A DNA stretch of 64,000 nucleotides. Source: Sipunculus nudus (taxonomy: Eukaryota > Annelida > Sipuncula > Golfingiida > Sipunculidae). Positions 59,501 through 64,000 of this stretch are shown in pieces; the first letter of the stretch is position 1; each line of letters opens with the position of its first letter. The notes under the pieces were generated by a model that saw only the letters and a program-made list of their open reading frames with translations, ran no database searches and was not told the DNA's origin. Location of the stretch: the NCBI GenBank assembly GCA_026874595.1, contig CM049310.1, forward strand, positions 26,831,058-26,895,057, given 5' to 3'. Made by a program: the position numbers and the translations under genes.

Positions 59501-61951
59501 TAGAAGGCAAAAGGTTCTGAATTTGTTTTTATTATTACCAGAGAAATAAAATGGAAAAGATTAATTGTTGAAATGTTCCGAGAAAATCAAGAAAAACATG
59601 ACCGTACTAATATGACACGCGTAAATAAGGGGTTTCCACACTTTAGGGGACGACAGCTGATCATAAATCTATGTATATACTTTGGTCCGCATATTTATGT
59701 GCTAACAATTTAATCCATAGTTCTTAAATTGATCTTAAAACGAAGTTTTCCCTAAGTTGGGAAAATATCGATATGGTCGGTTATGGGCAGGCCTTCGCTT
59801 ATCCCAGTGCGTTATTGTGAGGGCCCGCTTAATTTGACAGTTGATCTCGCTAAACGGTTTATGAGTCCGCGTGTGCAGGCGTGCTATAAACCCTAGCTCG
59901 GTTATACATGTTGATTTGCGAGTATCTTGTTAAGTGTGATGAATAGATTTTGCTTATTTATGTTGTAAATTTTTGTTAAAATAAATATTTTAGACATAAA
60001 TTAACTGTTATTTTCAAAGGCTTGCACCATTTCTATGAAACCTATAACCACAATGGCCACCAGAAATGTCCGTTCGTAACCGATAAATTTATTATATATA
60101 TATATATTTATATACAGAACAGGCGAGTTATTGCATGAGTAATCCTTTTTGTTATGGTTTGTTATATTTTAAAGATTCTTTACATGACATCATCCAATCA
60201 GTAGCTATGAGCTAAGTTTATTGCATGTGATTAATGACATTTACCGCCATATGTGGGCATCATTAAAGTATTTCACACACATATGCTCGCAACATTTAAA
60301 AAAAATTAAGAGTGGACCGATTTTGTTCATACTCTGTTTAATTGCAAGGTCGGTGTGGGTATGATTATCTTTATCAATGTTCAAATTATGATTTTAAAGG
60401 GATGAAAGAATAATAAAACAAATCGTTGAATGTCACAAACTATTGCAGCACAAAAAAAAATTCACATGGCTATCTTGGCTAAACCCCTGCAGGAACTGCT
60501 GAGGATAGCTGCCAGCAGGCAAACTAAGGGACAAACGACGGGCAAACGCTGCAGGTCGAAGACTCGCTAATGTCAGAGGGCCGAATTGTCGCTACTCACA
60601 CACAAGCTGAAACAACGGGGTGGTTAATAACACAGTCGTGAAGCACTATGCTATGTAATAGTAGTACTGTAGCCCCTCTGACAGAAAAGAGTCTGTTGAA
60701 CATTAATTATCAGCCGAATTAGTAAGTCTACTTATTGGTTTGTTCGCTATGTATATCTGATTTACGGGCTAAAGTCTGCCAGGTAACCATGCATGAAGAA
60801 TAAAACTGAATTATACAAAAATGAAACTGTAATCAAGATATTTGATCTAATTCGTGAATACTGGTAAAACAGGTAACTAGCAAAAAAAAAAAAAAACACA
60901 TCGTAGGATCTTTATTCTTATTCGTTAACAGTGCCATCTCTCGCCGATAGACCTAACTTTTAATCAATTACACGGGATAGGTTTTACCTCGACCGCTCTA
61001 TGCTTTGTGTACGCTGCGACCGGTCTTAGACGTGAATACACGACTGAGTTTTATATTGAAGTGAAAGGGCCTACTTAGATATACCCTTATGTCAGAGGGG
61101 GGAAATATCGCTACATCCGGTTTGAAGTTATAGAAGGGATTCGTCAATGGCGAAATGAAGGGCCACCCAGATTACAGCACAGAGGACCAACCGAAGGAGA
61201 GCCGTTAATGATATGCTAATTGGGTTAAGAGCACCCACGTGATTTCCATATGAATTCATTAGCGCTGATCTCTGGGCCTTTTATACATATGTATCAAACC
61301 ACGCTGAAATCTAGTGCCTAATTACCTTTGCAAATTAAAATGATTCACCGTCTTTCTAGTTCAATGGTCGATGTTGAACGACCATTACATTCAATACAAC
61401 GTTGTTTGCACCCAGCTACTTACAAAGGCTTAATGCATTTTACATGTAATATTCTTTCTCTCTCTCTCTCTCTCTCTCCGATATTAATTGCATTCAAGGA
61501 AGTTTACAGCCCTTGAAACTCTCAGAAACAAAAGCATTGGGGTCAGTGGACAATTATTACAAAATCTGGAGCGGCACAGGAATTTGAATAACCATCAAAA
61601 TGTTAAGGATAAGTTGCTCAGGTTTAATTTATACCCGAACATTTTATAACGGTACGAGATAAATTATAATAAACACAATTTTGTGATTAAAAAGATAATC
61701 ATGTAGGATAAATATCACGTCACATACGCTGTGAATTTTGGAAGTCCTTTGCAAGATCATATTACGAGTATGACCACGAAACAAGGATGATAACACTGCT
61801 TTAAACTCTTACTTTCTATAAAGAGATTATAAATGTATTTCATTCTGCTATGCTGCTGAATAAATAAACATTCTGTGAAAGAGAAGTAGAACTGCCACAT
61901 ACCAATGAGCGCAATCCAGCAGTACAGAGACTCCTTTGATGACGTCACCAT
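52278..61951 (-). CDS. SLC16 monocarboxylate transporter-like protein (5 exons)
   Basis: Minus-strand exons 61903-61951, 57486-57629, 56665-56808, 53354-54322 and 52278-52423 join in phase 1: 1452 nt, 483 residues. This is a 12-segment major facilitator carrier in the plasma membrane, expected to move monocarboxylates or related small acids, often with protons. Exons 1-2 give membrane segment 1 (CWIALIGLSVNMCAGDGLVR) and GWIA. Exon 3 gives PVCGYLCDRFPLWWTLTAGG. Exon 4 gives segments 4-11 with a long loop (about residues 189-284) and ADLAGRL, where D337 and R341 match the Asp-Arg pair essential in MCT1. Exon 5 gives LIRERVGSYAHAPHLSAAAL. The usual PDGGWGW leader is missing, so the N-terminus is short. 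Exact substrate and subtype cannot be told. Confidence 0.85.
53354..54322 (-). CDS. SLC16 gene exon 4: main transporter body
   Basis: 969 nt, phase 1 to 1, acceptor TTTTCGCAG and donor AATG|GTAAGT. It starts MANPLFFTASISATSKMFKQ and NRSLALGILNAGGAIGAMGF (segments 4-5), has a charged loop, then SLMLTLSGAADLAGRLAVGG, and ends in GFGGGLSLYPIVN, the P-containing segment 11 entry. Confidence 0.93.
54466..56515. mobile_element. Long-TIR DNA element in SLC16 intron 3
   Basis: Sequence at 54466-54595 and the reverse complement of 56390-56515 share AGGGAAA tips, CATTACACRAAATGACTGAT and GCATTTCATGAAATGACT over about 120 bp, defining a 2.05 kb element with long inverted ends. The ends themselves contain repeated CATTACACGAAATG and palindromic ATTTCATGAAAT motifs. 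The interior is AT-rich; an 80-codon frame (55815-56057, minus) has no family I recognise. Target duplication is unclear because the right flank is a TA microsatellite (56521-56572). Superfamily unknown. Confidence 0.7.
56521..56572. repeat. (TA)n microsatellite
   Basis: About 25 TA units at the right edge of the long-TIR element, about 90 bp from the exon 3 donor. Confidence 0.9.
56665..56808 (-). CDS. SLC16 gene exon 3
   Basis: 144 nt, phase 1 to 1, acceptor TACCCTTAG and donor TTCG|GTAAGT. It encodes PVCGYLCDRFPLWWTLTAGG and a helix ending TIVTWGLGFG, the conserved P....l.dRfg.r...i.GG pattern. Confidence 0.9.
57486..57629 (-). CDS. SLC16 gene exon 2
   Basis: 144 nt, phase 1 to 1, acceptor TTTGTACAG and donor CTCT|GTAAGT. 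It encodes GLSVNMCAGDGLVRSYGLLF and FKTGWIATCFSLSTLS, the segment 1 end, loop and segment 2 start common to SLC16 proteins. Confidence 0.88.
57640..61890. other. SLC16 intron 1
   Basis: A 4.3 kb intron containing the third copy of the dispersed repeat (58940-59225), short TA runs and an (A)n at 60883-60896. (TC)n at 61458-61479 is the main microsatellite. No other exon was recognised on either strand. Confidence 0.5.
58940..59225. repeat. Dispersed repeat, third copy
   Basis: Carries GGGCCAATTAATAATCAATT, GGATAATGATCCGGATT and twice GGGAATATGGG, matching 12588-12720. The terminal palindrome is decayed. Confidence 0.5.
61903..61951 (-). CDS. SLC16 gene exon 1: start and half of membrane segment 1
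   Basis: ATG at 61951 begins MVTSSKESLYCWIALI and reaches the donor ATTG|GTATGT in phase 1. Joined to exon 2 it rebuilds a continuous first membrane helix. A different first exon carrying PDGGWGW could exist, but none was seen between 57630 and 63300. Confidence 0.65.
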
Positions 61952-62036
61952 TCTGGCTGCTGAAGTTTCTTACTCCGACTCTATTGATCCAGCTCTCACA
62001 AATGCCTAGAATGCCTGGCCATAGAGGTGCAACAGT

Positions 62037-62042
62037 CACGTG
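62037..62042. promoter_or_regulatory. E-box near the SLC16 start
   Basis: CACGTG within GTCACGTGAT, 86 bp upstream of the SLC16 ATG at 61951. This is one base from the GTCACGTGAC (CLEAR-type) site bound by USF/MITF/TFE-class factors. A single motif, so suggestive only. Confidence 0.3.
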
Positions 62043-63329
62043 ATGTGGGATTAGATATGCAAAAGACCGAACTTTGCAAGTCCGTAGTGTGTAGGGCCGA
62101 TTATCATAACGCTTCCAGGCAGTATTACGTGATTATGCTTATCCTGGATCCTTAATTCAAATTTGTCCTGTGTTCAAATTATTCCAAATCACAAATTGCA
62201 TTACCCCCCCCCCCCCTGGAATGCCTCGTGTTCTAGATCTTCGAGATACCATAATAAACAAGTGGTTTCTTTGAAGGGGTACAGACGAGGAACATTGTGC
62301 ACGTTACTGTTGAATGGTCGCTATAATCATGTATTTCAATAATGAGTTTACGTAATAAAACAGGCCTCGACCGTGGATAGAGAGGCCATGCTACCTACAT
62401 AGCTGCTATTTCTAAAGAGCACACTGGGTACACCGTTTACAATCTACCTGATCCAACATGTCCTTTAGAAAACTTTGCATTTGTAGCTATGTAATTGTAC
62501 AAGGTTTTGCACAATATTATATAAACTTGAGCGTAACTCAAAATCTGTCTTCATTATTAATTATGGTGATGACGCTATTGCATCTCAGCGCCATCTTGTG
62601 TTCATTAGTGAAACACAAAATCCTAACGTTTGAGTAAGACATTAAAACTTGATAATTTCTGTGTCTATTCTCATACATTTAATCTAACGTTTTATCGAAA
62701 AGATAGATATCTTAAACTTCAAAATCGTTCAACGTTTGTATACTAGATGGCGCTGAGAGACAAGAGCGGAAGTGACCGTAAATGACAATTTTGTTTAAAA
62801 GGTACCCCGTTGGATAAGCATTCCGTATTTAACAAATATTAAAACCGACATTATTCAACAAGCTGTCGTCTGGGATTCTGTTACCGCATGTAGACCTCTG
62901 AACGTCGCAGCTAATGATAAATGCTTTCATCTAGCTTTCATTTTTATTTGACGGATTTGTACATTAACATAGACAGATATTTCTCATTACATGTACTTAG
63001 TTATATTACCGCCATGTTCACTTTGGTTACACAACCACCCAATCACATGTCAGTGTCAATTCTTTTACAGTTAATAATGAGTCCGCATAATAACTCCCCG
63101 TGTTGAAAAGCTGTGCACTTTGTGAAGTTCGTAAAAATCCGCACAATTTGAGAAAGTATGCACAATTACTAATCGAACAGACTTGGTAAAATAAAAATAA
63201 TCTAGTGTATATAATCATCCTTTTTTTAAACATTTCTGTTGTATAATAAATGAATCAATGTAGACGCTAGATCTCATGGATGACTAACGTGATATGACAC
63301 TGACCGACATGACGTAGGTCCACAGAGCT
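62043..63329. other. Intergenic region between SLC16 paralogs
   Basis: No coding exon recognised. It should contain the promoter of the complete SLC16 gene (toward 62040) and the 3' UTR of the paralog (toward 63329), in a head-to-tail tandem. A C-run lies at 62205-62216. Confidence 0.45.
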
Positions 63330-63430
63330 TCAGCGTCGTCCAACGGCATGAGCTGACGCTGCTAAGACAAAGGCGGCAGCCGACAGGTGAGAAACATTGG
63401 CGTAGGTACCAAGAGTCTCTCGAATGACAC
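63330..63430 (-). CDS. Last exon of a second, tandem SLC16 paralog (partial gene)
   Basis: The frame reads VIRETLGTYANVSHLSAAAF and ends VGRR before TGA at 63330. It is aligned with, and close to, the last exon of the complete transporter (LIRERVGSYAHAPHLSAAAL). The acceptor used is TTCGAG|GT in phase 1, with a poor pyrimidine tract, so the border is less certain. The remaining exons would lie right of 64000. A decayed paralog is possible; its tail is about 15 residues shorter. Confidence 0.7.
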
Positions 63431-63952
63431 CTCGAAGGTAGGAATAACTGTATATAAAAATATTGGAATAAATGCGGCAATAGAATTTGCTGAGTAAGTG
63501 AACTTTTCAAATAGCCAGGATAAATCGAAGTTTCATGCTCTGGGTATACCTGGTATTATGGTATCCTTGGTGTGTCTGTTTGCAATTTTACGCACTGATC
63601 TACTTGATCCTTTGAGTCCTATACAGCCAGAAATGCTTATGTCTGATGAAGTTCAAACTCCTGCGTTGAATAAATTAAACACAGTGGCGGATCCAGAGCC
63701 CCCCCCCCCCCCACCCACCCCATTTAGCTGAAACGTCACTCCTTATATCTATTTCTTTCCCCATTTATCAATAATTAATTTTATTTTAAACATTTTTTTC
63801 CCTAGCAATAAAATAATCGAATTATCCACAATGTATTACAATAAAATTCATGAGTTGAGGATATTAATAAACAGCATTGTGACTTTCTTCATACAAATAT
63901 AGCATCCAAATATTTCTATAACGAGGGTGGGAGTCTTTCCGTCCTAACACTC

Positions 63953-63990
63953 TGCTGGGTCATAACACCGAGGAACCACCCCCCCCCCCC
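63953..63990 (-). mobile_element. SINE fragment at the right edge
   Basis: TGCTGGGTCATAACACCGAG followed by GAACC and a C-run matches the body of the SINE at 43083-43110. It is interrupted or cut by the C-run near the window end. Confidence 0.6.
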
Positions 63991-64000
63991 CGCCCCAATG

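Noticed and set aside
61848-62039. 63-codon minus-strand frame overlapping SLC16 exon 1
   Set aside because: It is in another frame; the frame starting at 61951 matches the phase and helix needed by exon 2.

Overview
The window is nuclear DNA from a metazoan, most likely a marine lophotrochozoan such as a mollusc (inference, not proven). Genes are split by long introns with GT-AG ends. The coding content is lectin, PAN, CUB and SLC16 genes. The rest is AT-rich and full of transposons, satellites, TA microsatellites and G/C homopolymers. No bacterial-type operons, promoters or ribosome sites are present.

Three host genes and the tail of a fourth can be assembled by eye. (1) Minus strand, 12971-29410: a four-exon gene for a secreted 242-residue protein with signal peptide, PAN/apple-like domain and C-type lectin domain with EPN and WND motifs. 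(2) Plus strand, 48150-51765: a four-exon gene for a 309-residue protein with signal peptide, eight-cysteine SUEL/Gal-lectin-like domain, CUB domain and a hydrophobic C-terminus that looks like a GPI signal. (3) Minus strand, 52278-61951: a five-exon SLC16 (monocarboxylate transporter-like) gene, 483 residues, with the conserved Asp/Arg pair of the eighth membrane segment. (4) Minus strand, 63330-63430: the last exon of a tandem SLC16 paralog whose body lies beyond the right edge. Every intron in the three complete models is phase 1, so the modules are symmetric.

Layout: 1-5544 holds degenerate satellite arrays, two copies of a repeat with internal tandem units, and the 3' end of a Ty3/gypsy element with a short LTR. 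5545-12900 has no supported gene but several repeats. 12971-29410 is the lectin gene, and each of its introns carries transposons: a solo LTR with a heat-shock-type promoter in intron 3, a hAT element and a broken DIRS/Ngaro-like element in intron 2, and a 2.5 kb tandem-unit element in intron 1. 30445-33115 carries a 118-bp tandem repeat and a higher-order minisatellite. 33300-33990 is a CR1-like reverse transcriptase relic. 36573-41182 holds three MITE-like elements of two related families with TTA-type target duplications. 42257-46350 is a composite of tRNA-derived SINE copies, a 99% identical 490-bp duplication and a decayed PIF/Harbinger transposon (MADF-like protein plus transposase). 48150 to the right edge holds the Gal-lectin/CUB gene and the transporter pair, with a 2 kb long-TIR element inside a transporter intron.

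Exon models come from reading frame, splice sites, phase agreement and remembered family motifs. No transcript or database search was available.
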